Source: Patescibacteria group bacterium (GTDB lineage Bacteria; Patescibacteriota; Microgenomatia; UBA1406; GWC2-37-13). From it: 64,000 nucleotides of DNA. Under the pieces are notes generated by a model that made no database searches, had not been told where the DNA came from, and saw nothing but the letters and a program-made list of their open reading frames with translations. The DNA lies in NCBI GenBank assembly GCA_026004435.1, contig BPJD01000005.1, positions 38,147 to 102,146 of the forward strand. The letters are read 5' to 3'. The position numbers and the translations under genes were made by a program. This document shows, piece by piece, positions 43,756 to 52,014 of the stretch; positions within the stretch are counted from its first letter, which is position 1; the number at the start of each line of letters is the position of its first letter.

Positions 43756-44880
43756 ATGAAACTGCACAAATTTAATTCAGCTGATCAAAGACGATACGCT
43801 TTAGAAAAAAAACTGGGTTTAAAGCTTGAGAAAATAAAATCTGCTTTGATTGAAGATGAGTCAAAACTTCATTGTGAAAATTTGATCGGAGCAACGATTC
43901 TGCCATTGGGAGTTGCCGGGCCATTGAAGCTGGTGTCTCTTAACTCCGGGCAGAAGAGATTGTGTTTTGTGCCTTTGGCAACAACAGAGGGAGCTTTAGT
44001 TGCTTCTGTAAATCGAGGTTGTAAAGCTATCAGCCTTTCTGGTGGAGTAAAGGTTTTTATAGAAAAGGTTGGTACAACAAGAGGTCCTATATTTTATGTA
44101 AAGAACCTGGCTGAGGCTGTAAGTTTTAAAAAATGGTTAACCCAGAATCAAAGCAAAATCAGATCAGCACTTGAGTCAAGTTCAAACCATCTTAAGTTTT
44201 TAAAGTTTGATTATCAGATTATGCTTCCTTATTTTTATCTTAGGCTTTACTTTGATACAGATCAGGCAATGGGAATGAATATGGTAACAATTGCAACAGA
44301 AAAATTAGCAGAATTAATTGAAAAAGAATTAGACATAAGGTGTGTTTCGGTTTCAGGCAATTTTTGTATTGACAAAAAGCCTGCTTATCTAAATTTTTTA
44401 TCGGGAAGAGGGTTAAAGGTCTGGGCTGAGATAGAGATTAGCTCAGCTGTGTTAAAGCAGGTTCTAAAAACCTCTGCAGATAGGATCTTTAGTGTTTGGC
44501 TTTCAAAAAATATCGGCGGTTCGTTAATCTCAGGTAGTTTAGGCTACAACGCTCATTTTGCCAATATTGTCTCAGCCTTTTTTGCGGCTGTAGGTCAGGA
44601 CTTGGCTCATACAGTTGAGGGGTCTTTAGGTTCTACCTCTGCAGAGATCAAAGGAGAAAACCTGTATTTTTCTATCTATCAGCCTGCTGTAATGCTGGGA
44701 GTTTTGGGAGGTGGAACAAAACTGCAAATAAAACAGGAAGCAATTAAAGTTACAGGTGCAAAAACATCTCAGGAGTTAGCAGAGGTTCTAGCAGGAGCAG
44801 TTCTTGCTGGAGAGCTTTCACTTTTGGCGTCTTTGGCTGAAGGCAGTTTAGCCAAAGCCCACAAAAAACTGGGGAGATAA
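43756..44880 (+). CDS. hmgA: Hydroxymethylglutaryl-CoA reductase (class I-like)
   Basis: The 374-aa protein shows reductase motifs: ENLIGATILPLGVAGPL, catalytic Glu in LATTEGALVASVNRG, AMGMNMVT, catalytic Lys in GNFCIDKKPAYLNFLSGRG, the Asp in GQDLAHTVEGS and the C-terminal His in SLAKAHKKLGR. It reduces HMG-CoA to mevalonate with NADPH. It is archaeal/eukaryotic (class I) in character. Start 43756 (MKLHKFNS) gives the usual N-terminal length. The rest of the mevalonate genes begin 213 bases downstream. Confidence 0.93.
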   Translation: MKLHKFNSADQRRYALEKKLGLKLEKIKSALIEDESKLHCENLIGATILPLGVAGPLKLVSLNSGQKRLCFVPLATTEGALVASVNRGCKAISLSGGVKVFIEKVGTTRGPIFYVKNLAEAVSFKKWLTQNQSKIRSALESSSNHLKFLKFDYQIMLPYFYLRLYFDTDQAMGMNMVTIATEKLAELIEKELDIRCVSVSGNFCIDKKPAYLNFLSGRGLKVWAEIEISSAVLKQVLKTSADRIFSVWLSKNIGGSLISGSLGYNAHFANIVSAFFAAVGQDLAHTVEGSLGSTSAEIKGENLYFSIYQPAVMLGVLGGGTKLQIKQEAIKVTGAKTSQELAEVLAGAVLAGELSLLASLAEGSLAKAHKKLGR

Positions 44881-44890
44881 AGATAATAGG

Positions 44891-44956
44891 TTAAAATCTC
44901 TTCTCAGCTATAGATGTTTAGTTGATTATCCAATTAAACAAATGCAGAGATTTTAA
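44891..44956 (+). repeat. 11-bp inverted repeat in the gap before the mevalonate operon
   Basis: TTAAAATCTCT (44891-44901) and AGAGATTTTAA (44946-44956) are perfect complements around a 44-base loop. It could end the reductase transcript or control the next operon; there is no clean T run beyond three or four bases. The remaining gap to 45093 shows nothing else recognisable. Confidence 0.5.
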
Positions 44957-45093
44957 GCTAGCTTAACGCGCTTTGCCAGCCTTGATCTTTGATTTGTTAA
45001 TACTGTCCTCAGGCACAATCCCAACGATAAAATTTATTTAAAACTGGTGTAAAAAATGATTTTTTCTTTGTTAATCGACATAAAAAGCTACTT

Positions 45094-46116
45094 ATGAAGT
45101 CAGGTATATTGGCACTGGGTGTTTATATCCCAGCTTTAAGAATTAAAACATCAGAGATTGCCTCTGTTTGGGGAAAGGATCTGTCAGTAATTAAGTCTTT
45201 GGGGGTTTGGGAAAAATCTGTTGCTGATTTAGATGAAGACTCTTTTACTATGGGGCTTGAAGCAGCTTATAATGCGATCTCAAACTTTGGTATTGATAAA
45301 AAAAGAATTACAAAAGTCTTGTTTGGGTCAGAGTCCGGAGCTTATGCTGTTAAACCAACTTCAGCGATGATAGCAGATTTTTTAGACATTAGAGGAGAGT
45401 ACCTGGCTTATGATACTCAGTTTGCCTGCAAAGCTGCAACATCAGCCTTAATATCTGCTTTGGAGTCAGTTGCTTGCAAAGACGATTATGCTTTGGTAAT
45501 TGCCTCAGATAAAGCCTTAGGCAGACCTTCAGATGCATTGGAGTTTTCAGCTGGCTCTGGTGCAGGAGCTGTTGTGGTTGGGAAATCAGATAAGTTGTTG
45601 TTAGAGCTGGAAGAGGCTGTAAGTTTTACTACAGACACACCGGATTTTTGGAGAAAACAACACAGCAAATTCCCAAGCCATGCTGGCAGGTTTTCAGGAG
45701 AGCCTGCGTATTTTTTTCATATTAAATCTGCTGTTGAGTTGTTGTTTAAAAAACTTGGAGTCTCCAGCAAAGATTATGATTATGCTGTCTTTCACTCTCC
45801 TAATGCTAAGTTCCCTGTTAGGGTTGCTCAACAGCTGGGATTTAGTCAAAAGCAGATTAAATCTGCTTTGGTAGTTGAAAAAATAGGCAATTGCTACTCT
45901 GCCTCAACTTTTTTATCGCTTGCCAGTGTTTTGGAAAAAGCTAAAAAGGGCGATAGAATTCTGCTTGCCTCCTATGGATCAGGAGCTGGGTCTGATGCTT
46001 TTAGTTTTAGGGTCTCAGATCTTATTTTAGGTTACAAGTCGCAGTTAAGTTATTATCTAACTACTAAAAAATATATAAATTATGCTGGTTATCTTAAATC
46101 AATTGGAGAGTTATGA
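45094..46116 (+). CDS. Archaeal-type hydroxymethylglutaryl-CoA synthase
   Basis: The 340-aa length and sequence fit the archaeal HMG-CoA synthase group. Catalytic Cys is in YDTQFACKAATSAL, the general base Glu region in FGSESGAYAVKP, His in FHSPNAKFPVRV and the C-terminal NCYSAS segment. It condenses acetoacetyl-CoA with acetyl-CoA. In methanogens this enzyme forms a channelling complex with thiolase and a DUF35 protein; both are encoded directly downstream with four-base overlaps. Confidence 0.93.
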   Translation: MKSGILALGVYIPALRIKTSEIASVWGKDLSVIKSLGVWEKSVADLDEDSFTMGLEAAYNAISNFGIDKKRITKVLFGSESGAYAVKPTSAMIADFLDIRGEYLAYDTQFACKAATSALISALESVACKDDYALVIASDKALGRPSDALEFSAGSGAGAVVVGKSDKLLLELEEAVSFTTDTPDFWRKQHSKFPSHAGRFSGEPAYFFHIKSAVELLFKKLGVSSKDYDYAVFHSPNAKFPVRVAQQLGFSQKQIKSALVVEKIGNCYSASTFLSLASVLEKAKKGDRILLASYGSGAGSDAFSFRVSDLILGYKSQLSYYLTTKKYINYAGYLKSIGEL

Positions 46117-47249
46117 AAATCTATATTAAAGATTATTATCAAACAAAATTTGGTGAGTTATGGGATAAATCTCTAACAGATCTGATTTTTGAGACAGTTT
46201 CTGTTTTGCTTAAAAACAACAACTTGTCTGCTTGTGATTTGTCTGCTGTATTTGTGGGCAATATGTTGTCTGGAGTGCTTGATGATAACCTGCTATTGTC
46301 TGCCAAGATAAATGAGATTTTATCTAATGCAGGTTTGCCTGTAATAAGATCAGAGGCTGCCTGCGCCTCAGGCGCTGTTGCTTTTTTTAATGCGGTTAAT
46401 TTCTTAAAATCAGGACAAGGAAAAACTGTTCTGGTCTTGGGAGTAGAAAAAATGACTGATTTTTCCTCAGAAGAGGTTACAACAGCTTTAGCTTCAGCCT
46501 TATCAGGTCCTGAGCAGTTAGCTGGGCTCACTTTTCCCGGAGCTTATGCCTTGATGGCTAAGGTTTATCTTGAAAAATACGGTTATACTCAGGAGCATCT
46601 TGCCAATGTTGCTGTTGCTAATCATTTTTGGGGAAGTCTAAATCCTAAAGCCCAGTTCAGGCAAAAAATCTCTGTTTCAGATGTGTTAAACTCAGCATAT
46701 GTGGCAGATCCATTAAAGATTTATGATTGTTCTCCTATCTCAGATGGTTGTGCTGGTTTGTTGTTAACTACTGAGAAAACAGCTGTTGAGGTTTCAGCTT
46801 GCAGTGTGGCTACAGACACTTTATCTTTATCTGAAAGAAAAGATCTTTTGGTTTTGGACTCTGTTGCCAGATCAGCTGAATTAGCTTTAACATCAGCTGG
46901 TGTTAGTATTCAAGAGATAGATCTGTTGGAGGTGCATGATTGCTTTACTATTGCACAGTTGTTGGTTTTGGAGTCTTTAGGAGTCTGCGGCAAGGGCGAG
47001 GCTGGAGACTGGTTTGCAGACTTTGATCAAAACAAGCCTTTTGCTTTACGGCCTGTTGTTAATACCTCTGGAGGTCTTAAATCCTGCGGCCATCCTGTTG
47101 GAGCAACAGGTGTTAAACAGATAGGAGAGTTGTTCTTGCAGTTATCTAATAAAGCTGGAGCAAGGCAGGTTTCTGGAGCAAAAGTGGGACTAGCCCAAAA
47201 TACGGCTGGATCAGGCGGATTGTCAGTTGTCTCTATACTAACAAGATGA
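46113..47249 (+). CDS. Archaeal-type acetyl-CoA acetyltransferase (thiolase)
   Basis: The 378-aa thiolase has the acyl-binding Cys in SEAACASGAVAFFNA, the LEVHDCFTIAQLL segment, and the catalytic His and Cys region NTSGGLKSCGHPVGATG. It makes acetoacetyl-CoA from two acetyl-CoA. It overlaps both neighbours by four bases. The gene order synthase-thiolase-DUF35 matches the archaeal complex. Confidence 0.93.
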   Translation: MKIYIKDYYQTKFGELWDKSLTDLIFETVSVLLKNNNLSACDLSAVFVGNMLSGVLDDNLLLSAKINEILSNAGLPVIRSEAACASGAVAFFNAVNFLKSGQGKTVLVLGVEKMTDFSSEEVTTALASALSGPEQLAGLTFPGAYALMAKVYLEKYGYTQEHLANVAVANHFWGSLNPKAQFRQKISVSDVLNSAYVADPLKIYDCSPISDGCAGLLLTTEKTAVEVSACSVATDTLSLSERKDLLVLDSVARSAELALTSAGVSIQEIDLLEVHDCFTIAQLLVLESLGVCGKGEAGDWFADFDQNKPFALRPVVNTSGGLKSCGHPVGATGVKQIGELFLQLSNKAGARQVSGAKVGLAQNTAGSGGLSVVSILTR

Positions 47250-47548
47250 AAAGCTTTAAAAATCCTGTAAAGATCTGGAGACGACAAGCTAAAATTAGGT
47301 CATACTTGGGAAAAGTCGGAAAGGTTTTGTCCTTTACAGTAATAAGATCAGCAGGTTTGGGTTTTTCTAAGTTCAGTCCTTATGTTGTTGTATTGGTTGA
47401 GTTTGATGATAAAACCAAATTAATCGGTCAGTACCAAGGCATTGCTGAGGTTAAGATAGGTATGAAGGTTAAAGCTGTTGTTAGACTGGCTATTCAGGAA
47501 GATGATGACAGTCCATTAGTTTACTCAATTAAGTTTGTTCAACTGTAA
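47246..47548 (+). CDS. DUF35 OB-fold scaffold protein, zinc ribbon absent
   Basis: The 100-aa protein aligns with the OB-fold half of DUF35 proteins (VGKVLSFTVIRSAGLGFSKF; IGQYQGIAEVKIGMKVKAVV). The usual N-terminal rubredoxin-like zinc ribbon with four Cys is missing; there is no Cys in the protein. In archaea DUF35 bridges thiolase and HMG-CoA synthase so that acetoacetyl-CoA is passed on. Position between the thiolase and mevalonate kinase supports that role. Confidence 0.82.
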   Translation: MKSFKNPVKIWRRQAKIRSYLGKVGKVLSFTVIRSAGLGFSKFSPYVVVLVEFDDKTKLIGQYQGIAEVKIGMKVKAVVRLAIQEDDDSPLVYSIKFVQL

Positions 47549-48486
47549 TGAAAAGCGTAACTTACTCAGCTCCGGGTAAAATCATACTATCAGGCGAGCA
47601 TGCTGTGGTTTACGGCAGGCCAGCAATTGCAACAGCTATAGATAAGAGGTTAACAGTTACCTTAAGACTTTCAGACACCAGCAGATTGTCAGACAAACCA
47701 GACAGTTGGTTGGTGCTTGAGAACCTGGTTAAACGCCATCTTAACTTGTCTCAACTGCCAAAGATTGAGGTTAAGATAGTCTCAGACATACTGAAGAAAA
47801 GCGGGTTGGGATCATCTGCGGCTTTTGCTTCAGCAGGATTAGCCTGTCTGCTTCACTTATTAACTAAGAAACAACCAAGTCTTGATCTAGTAAACAAACT
47901 TGCTTTTCAAGCAGAAAAGCATTTTCATAAAAATCCCTCAGGTATTGATAACTCAACAGTAGTTTATGGAGGTTTTGTTTTTTATAGAAAAGAGTTTGAG
48001 TTTTTAAAGTTGGTCAGCAACTTAAGTATAAAGATTCCCCAGTCATTTCAAAGTAGAATGTTTTTAATTTATACAGGAAAGCCGAAAGAATCAACAGCAG
48101 AGATGGTAGAATTTGTGGGCAAACTTTGGAATCAACAGCCTCAGGCAACTGAAAAGATTATCAACGAGATTGAAAAGGTTACAAAAAGGATTGTTATATC
48201 TATTGTTCAGGAAAACTTTAAGTTTTTTTATGACTCAGTTAAGGCAAATCAACGACTTCTTGAAGAGTTGGGTGTTTTCTCAGATTACAGCAAAAATCTG
48301 CTTAGTTTTTTAGCAGACTATGGCGTTTATAAATTGGTTGGCGCAGGAGGCAGGCATAAAGGTTCGGGGTTTGTTCTTTTTGTTGCTAAATATAATAATA
48401 TTGAAAGTTTGTTAGTTAAAAAAAACTTAAAGTTTTTTCCTTATAAGTTCTCAGTCTCAGGTTTAAGATTGGAAAATGAAGATTAA
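47548..48486 (+). CDS. mvk: Mevalonate kinase
   Basis: The 312-aa GHMP kinase has SAPGKIILSGEHAVVYGRPA at the N-terminus, the ATP loop KSGLGSSAAFASAGL, catalytic Asp region NPSGIDNSTVVYGG, and C-terminal VGAGGRHKGSGFVLF. It phosphorylates mevalonate to 5-phosphomevalonate. Its start overlaps the DUF35 stop (TAATG) and its end overlaps the decarboxylase gene by 11 bases. Confidence 0.93.
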   Translation: MKSVTYSAPGKIILSGEHAVVYGRPAIATAIDKRLTVTLRLSDTSRLSDKPDSWLVLENLVKRHLNLSQLPKIEVKIVSDILKKSGLGSSAAFASAGLACLLHLLTKKQPSLDLVNKLAFQAEKHFHKNPSGIDNSTVVYGGFVFYRKEFEFLKLVSNLSIKIPQSFQSRMFLIYTGKPKESTAEMVEFVGKLWNQQPQATEKIINEIEKVTKRIVISIVQENFKFFYDSVKANQRLLEELGVFSDYSKNLLSFLADYGVYKLVGAGGRHKGSGFVLFVAKYNNIESLLVKKNLKFFPYKFSVSGLRLENED

Positions 48487-49459
48487 GGTAAAATCACCAG
48501 CCAATATAGCTTTTATAAAATACTGGGGGCAAGCTGATCACAGGCTTACTTTGCCCTGCAACAGCAGTTTTTCAATGAATTTATCAAACTGCAGTGTGAC
48601 TGTAGAGATAGAAAAAACACAGAGTCTGTCAGACAGCAGATTATTTATCAAAGAGTATGAGGCTGTTGATTATATTGAAAACACAACATCAGCTTATAAA
48701 AAAACAATGAAGTTTTTTAAAACTGCACAGGATTTTTTAGGCAAAAAGGCAGAGTTTGGCATAAAAGTAAAAAGTTCAATTACCTTTCCCAGATCAGCTG
48801 GCATTGCCTCATCTGCGGCTTATTTTTCAGCTTTGGCTTTAGGTTTTAGCAAATTATTAGAGGTTGAGCTCGATAAAAAACAACTGTCAATTTTGGCAAG
48901 ACTCTCGGGCTCTGGTTCGGCATGCAGGTCAGTTCCAGACGGATTTGTGCTGTGGCATAAAGGCAGATCTTCAGAGACTAGTTTTGCTGAGTCTTTGGCT
49001 GATCCTGACTACTGGCAGATAACTGATCTTGTGTTGATCTTGTCTAAAACAAGCAAAAAAGTTGAGTCAGCTGAAGGTCATCTTAAAGCAGATACTAGTC
49101 CGTTGTTTGCTGAAAGACTTTATGGTGTTGAAAAAAGATTAAAGCTAATGCTGACTGCTTTTAAACATAAAGATCTTGAGTTGTTTGGCCATCTGGTTGA
49201 AAGCGAGGCTTTGTCTATGCATGCTGTAATGATGAGCCAAAAGCCTAATTTGTATTACTGGAGCACTAAAACATTTGCTCTTTTAAGACGCATTACAGCT
49301 TTAAGACAAAAAAATGGTCTGCCTGTTTACTTTACAATTGATGCAGGAGCCAACATTCATTTAATAACAGAAAGAAGGTTTTTAAAACAAATAATCTCAG
49401 AGTTTAGTGCCTTCTTAACTATTTCAAATAAAAGCGCTAAAGGAGCTGAAGTAATATGA
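48476..49459 (+). CDS. Phospho-/diphosphomevalonate decarboxylase family
   Basis: The 327-aa protein belongs to the mevalonate (di)phosphate decarboxylase family: NIAFIKYWGQADHRLTLPCN, AGIASSAAYFSALALG, ARLSGSGSACRSVPDGFVLW and the catalytic Asp in FTIDAGANIHLI. The usual Lys of the YWGK motif is Gln (YWGQ). Since the next gene is isopentenyl phosphate kinase and no phosphomevalonate kinase is present, the substrate may be 5-phosphomevalonate, as in haloarchaea and Roseiflexus. Sequence alone does not prove this over the classical diphosphate substrate. Confidence 0.87.
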   Translation: MKIKVKSPANIAFIKYWGQADHRLTLPCNSSFSMNLSNCSVTVEIEKTQSLSDSRLFIKEYEAVDYIENTTSAYKKTMKFFKTAQDFLGKKAEFGIKVKSSITFPRSAGIASSAAYFSALALGFSKLLEVELDKKQLSILARLSGSGSACRSVPDGFVLWHKGRSSETSFAESLADPDYWQITDLVLILSKTSKKVESAEGHLKADTSPLFAERLYGVEKRLKLMLTAFKHKDLELFGHLVESEALSMHAVMMSQKPNLYYWSTKTFALLRRITALRQKNGLPVYFTIDAGANIHLITERRFLKQIISEFSAFLTISNKSAKGAEVI

Positions 49460-50244
49460 AAAAGCTAATTGTTATTAAAATAGGTGGCAGTTTAATAGCA
49501 GACAAAAATAAAGTTTATAAAATTAATCATCAAGCAGTTAATGCAGTTGTCACGCAACTGGCAGAGTTTTGGCAGAAGCAAAACAACTACCAGCTGATAA
49601 TAGCCAATGGCGCAGGCAGTTTTGGACATTATACTGTTTTAACTTACAAATTGCATAAATTAAAATTAAGTTTAACCAAAAAGCAGAGGCAGGGTGTTGG
49701 AGTTGTGCACAACAAAGTCGCTTACCTAAACAATTTTTTGGTTGCAAAACTGCAGAGCAAAAACATTCCTATTGTCTCTTTTGACCCTTTGTCTTTTTTA
49801 CACCAGACCAAAACTTCAGTATTTTTTTCAAAACCTTTGATCACTGCTTTAAGTATGGGATTAAACATCTCATTCTATGGAGATCTAATCCTAACTGAGA
49901 ACAAACAAGCTGTTGTTTACTCAACAGAAAAACTTATACAGATTTTTATTGAAGAGATTCTTAACATAAAAGAGTTTCAAGTTGCAAAAACAATCTTTGT
50001 TACTAAAGTTGCCGGAGTTCTGGATAAACAAAACCAAGTTGTTAAAGTTATAGATCACAAAAATAAAAACACACAAGATATATTTGTTTTTAATGTAGAA
50101 AATGATGTGAGCGGAGGTATGAAAACTAAACTTCAGACAGCTATAACTCTTGCAGGTTATGGTATTAGAACCTATATTTGTTCAGCTGACAACTTAAGCA
50201 GATGTCTGCTTGATCTTAAAGGAGAGTATACAACAGTAGTATAA
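49456..50244 (+). CDS. ipk: Isopentenyl phosphate kinase
   Basis: The 262-aa amino-acid-kinase-fold protein has VIKIGGSLIADK, the substrate loop NGAGSFGHYTV with the conserved His that marks isopentenyl phosphate kinase, SFYGDLIL and NDVSGGMKTKLQTA. It phosphorylates isopentenyl phosphate to IPP, the last step of the alternative mevalonate route. It overlaps the decarboxylase gene by four bases. No IPP isomerase is seen in the window. Confidence 0.92.
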   Translation: MKKLIVIKIGGSLIADKNKVYKINHQAVNAVVTQLAEFWQKQNNYQLIIANGAGSFGHYTVLTYKLHKLKLSLTKKQRQGVGVVHNKVAYLNNFLVAKLQSKNIPIVSFDPLSFLHQTKTSVFFSKPLITALSMGLNISFYGDLILTENKQAVVYSTEKLIQIFIEEILNIKEFQVAKTIFVTKVAGVLDKQNQVVKVIDHKNKNTQDIFVFNVENDVSGGMKTKLQTAITLAGYGIRTYICSADNLSRCLLDLKGEYTTVV

Positions 50245-50247
50245 TGC

Positions 50248-50595
50248 TCATTCGCCTATGCGCGGCAGAAAGATCCCCCAGCCTCCGTCTTCAGTTCTGC
50301 TGGCAATACCAAGCATATCAGCAGCAACATAAACATAGATGGTTAAGATTACAAAGATCATTATTAAGCCTATAACAGAGTAAAAAATTTTGTTTCTGGC
50401 TTTTGATATTGCCTCAGAATCTCCAGATGAAGTTATAAACTCATAAGCTCCCCAGAACATATAAAATAAAGCAGTCATTGCCGCAACAAGCAAAAACAGC
50501 TTAATGCCAAAATCAATAATACTTGATACAGCAAGTGGAGCAGACGGTGTATCAAACACTCCAGTTATTTTTGGCGTTCCAAAGATATCTTCCAT
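50248..50595 (-). CDS. VirB2-like pilin/small membrane protein
   Basis: The 115-aa protein has two helices (~28-50 and ~68-92) separated by a Gly/Ser/Asp/Lys loop (EFITSSGDSEAISKARNKI), closely like the 28445 protein. No clear signal peptide is present. It is the second gene of a two-gene unit with 50604, eight bases apart. A pilin-like role in the type IV secretion apparatus is inferred. Confidence 0.68.
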   Translation of the reverse strand: MEDIFGTPKITGVFDTPSAPLAVSSIIDFGIKLFLLVAAMTALFYMFWGAYEFITSSGDSEAISKARNKIFYSVIGLIMIFVILTIYVYVAADMLGIASRTEDGGWGIFLPRIGE

Positions 50596-50603
50596 AAAAA
50601 TAG

Positions 50604-50903
50604 TTAAAAAACAACTGGTATCCTAAATATATAAGAAATAATTCTTGATATTACCAGACTTAAAACAACCAAGATAAAACCAATAACTGAAAAAGTAAAC
50701 AAGGTTTTGGCTTTGCCTACTTGATCAGGGTTTCCACCTGCTGTAATTAAAAGATAAGCGCCGTAAAGCCCTGTTGCTATAAACATAATAAAACCTATTG
50801 CAAGAGCTAAACTGAAGATTAAAGAAAAAACAGTATTAATATCCGAAAACTGAGCAATAGGGTTAATCTCTGGGTCAGATAAATCAAGAGCATAGACCTT
50901 CAT
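50604..50903 (-). CDS. VirB2-like pilin/small membrane protein
   Basis: The 99-aa protein has two helices (~28-50, ~66-92) with the loop LLITAGGNPDQVGKAKTLF between them, the same helix-loop-helix plan as the 50248 and 28445 proteins. TACAAT (complement of 50912-50917) lies eight bases before the ATG. It is divergent from uppS. Confidence 0.66.
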   Translation of the reverse strand: MKVYALDLSDPEINPIAQFSDINTVFSLIFSLALAIGFIMFIATGLYGAYLLITAGGNPDQVGKAKTLFTFSVIGFILVVLSLVISRIISYIFRIPVVF

Positions 50904-50958
50904 ACTTTATGATTGTAATTTAAATGATTTAACAAATCAAGACGACTTTTTAAATATT

Positions 50959-51645
50959 ATGAACCTAAAGCATTTGGCTATTATTCCAGACGGAAACCGC
51001 AGATGGGCAAGAAGCAAAGGTTTGCCTGAGGTCCTGGGCCACAATTATGCAGCTGAAAAAACACTGCCAAGACTTTTGAAAAAGGCAAGAGAGCTAAAGA
51101 TAAAGTACTTTACCTTTTGGGCAATGTCATCTGAGAATTTAGTAAACAGACCAGAGTTTGAACTTAATAATCTGTTTAAACTTTTAGAAAAAATGCTTGA
51201 AGCAAAAAGGCAAGACTTAATCAAGAATAAGACCTGTTTTAAAACAATAGGAGATATTAAAAAACTGCCTGAAACAATTCAAAAAAAACTTAATGATATA
51301 AAAACAGCAACAAAAGATTTCTCAGATTATTACTTTACTTTAGCTATAAACTATGGAGGCAGAGATGAGATTGTGCGCGCGGTTAACAGGTTCTTGTCTG
51401 AAACCAAAGGAGAGCAGACACTGACAAAAGAATTGATGCCCCAGTACTTGGATACAGCAGGAATGCCTGACCCTGACCTTATTATTCGCACAGGAAAAGA
51501 AAAACGCGTCTCTGGGTTTATGCTGTGGCAGTCAGAGTACTCAGAGTATTTTTTCTCGGATAAATACTTTCCTGAGTTTGCTCCCCAAGATCTGGAGTCT
51601 GCTGTAAAGGACTTTCTCAACAGGCAAAGAAGGTTTGGAAAATGA
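50959..51645 (+). CDS. uppS: Isoprenyl (undecaprenyl) diphosphate synthase
   Basis: The 228-aa cis-prenyltransferase has IIPDGNRRWARSKGLPEVLG with the catalytic Asp, FWAMSSENL, INYGGRDEIVRAV, and the C-terminal DLIIRTGKEKRVSGFMLWQS. It extends farnesyl diphosphate with IPP to the C55 lipid carrier of cell-wall glycan synthesis. Lying next to the mevalonate operon, it is a direct consumer of that pathway's product. Confidence 0.95.
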   Translation: MNLKHLAIIPDGNRRWARSKGLPEVLGHNYAAEKTLPRLLKKARELKIKYFTFWAMSSENLVNRPEFELNNLFKLLEKMLEAKRQDLIKNKTCFKTIGDIKKLPETIQKKLNDIKTATKDFSDYYFTLAINYGGRDEIVRAVNRFLSETKGEQTLTKELMPQYLDTAGMPDPDLIIRTGKEKRVSGFMLWQSEYSEYFFSDKYFPEFAPQDLESAVKDFLNRQRRFGK

Positions 51646-51685
51646 TGATGCTTAGTTGTTGGATTTCTGTTTCGTAAAAAAGAAG

Positions 51686-51713
51686 TTGACATTCAAAAAA
51701 AATATATTATACT
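51686..51713 (+). promoter_or_regulatory. Strong sigma-70-type promoter before the GC-rich element
   Basis: TTGACA (51686-51691) and TATACT (51708-51713) are 16 bases apart, with an A/T-rich spacer. The expected start is near 51720, about 295 bases before the next ORF. Confidence 0.7.
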
Positions 51714-51719
51714 ATAGGT

Positions 51720-52014
51720 AGTTTTCCTAAAAGGCAAATTGCAAGCCTTTTTGGAAGCACCTTTACAAAGGCAGAAATCTTTTAGGATAAGCTCCTTTTT
51801 AGCTTAAGGAGTAATTATCCTTTAAAAGCTGAAACTGCCAAGGGGGGTTAAGAATAAGAGAATAGTATTTGCGGTGCAGCCTGGCGGAATAACAGCCTCA
51901 TGGTTCACCTTCAAGGCGGGATCGGTAGTCCCCACTTTGGGAATAAAGGATTCTTTGTTCTCAGAGTGGGGACTACGGTAAAGATTTAGTAACAATAAAG
52001 AAAGGAGGTCAAGC
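51720..52014 (+). promoter_or_regulatory. Long structured 5' untranslated region (candidate riboswitch/attenuator)
   Basis: The non-coding leader holds several inverted repeats. AAAAGGC (51729-51735) pairs with GCCTTTT (51745-51751), a terminator-like stem with T residues. CCTAAAAG (51726-51733), overlapping it, can instead pair with CTTTTAGG (51779-51786). GGATAA/TTATCC (51785-51790, 51815-51820) encloses CTCCTT/AAGGAG (51792-51797, 51806-51811). A 15-bp stem joins 51925-51939 with 51962-51976 (one G-U pair). Its 3' end carries a strong Shine-Dalgarno (AAAGGAGGT). I recognise no known riboswitch class. Confidence 0.55.

Noticed and set aside
46139..46531. 130-aa leftward frame inside the thiolase gene
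   Set aside because: Antisense shadow of a well-supported thiolase; no independent signals.
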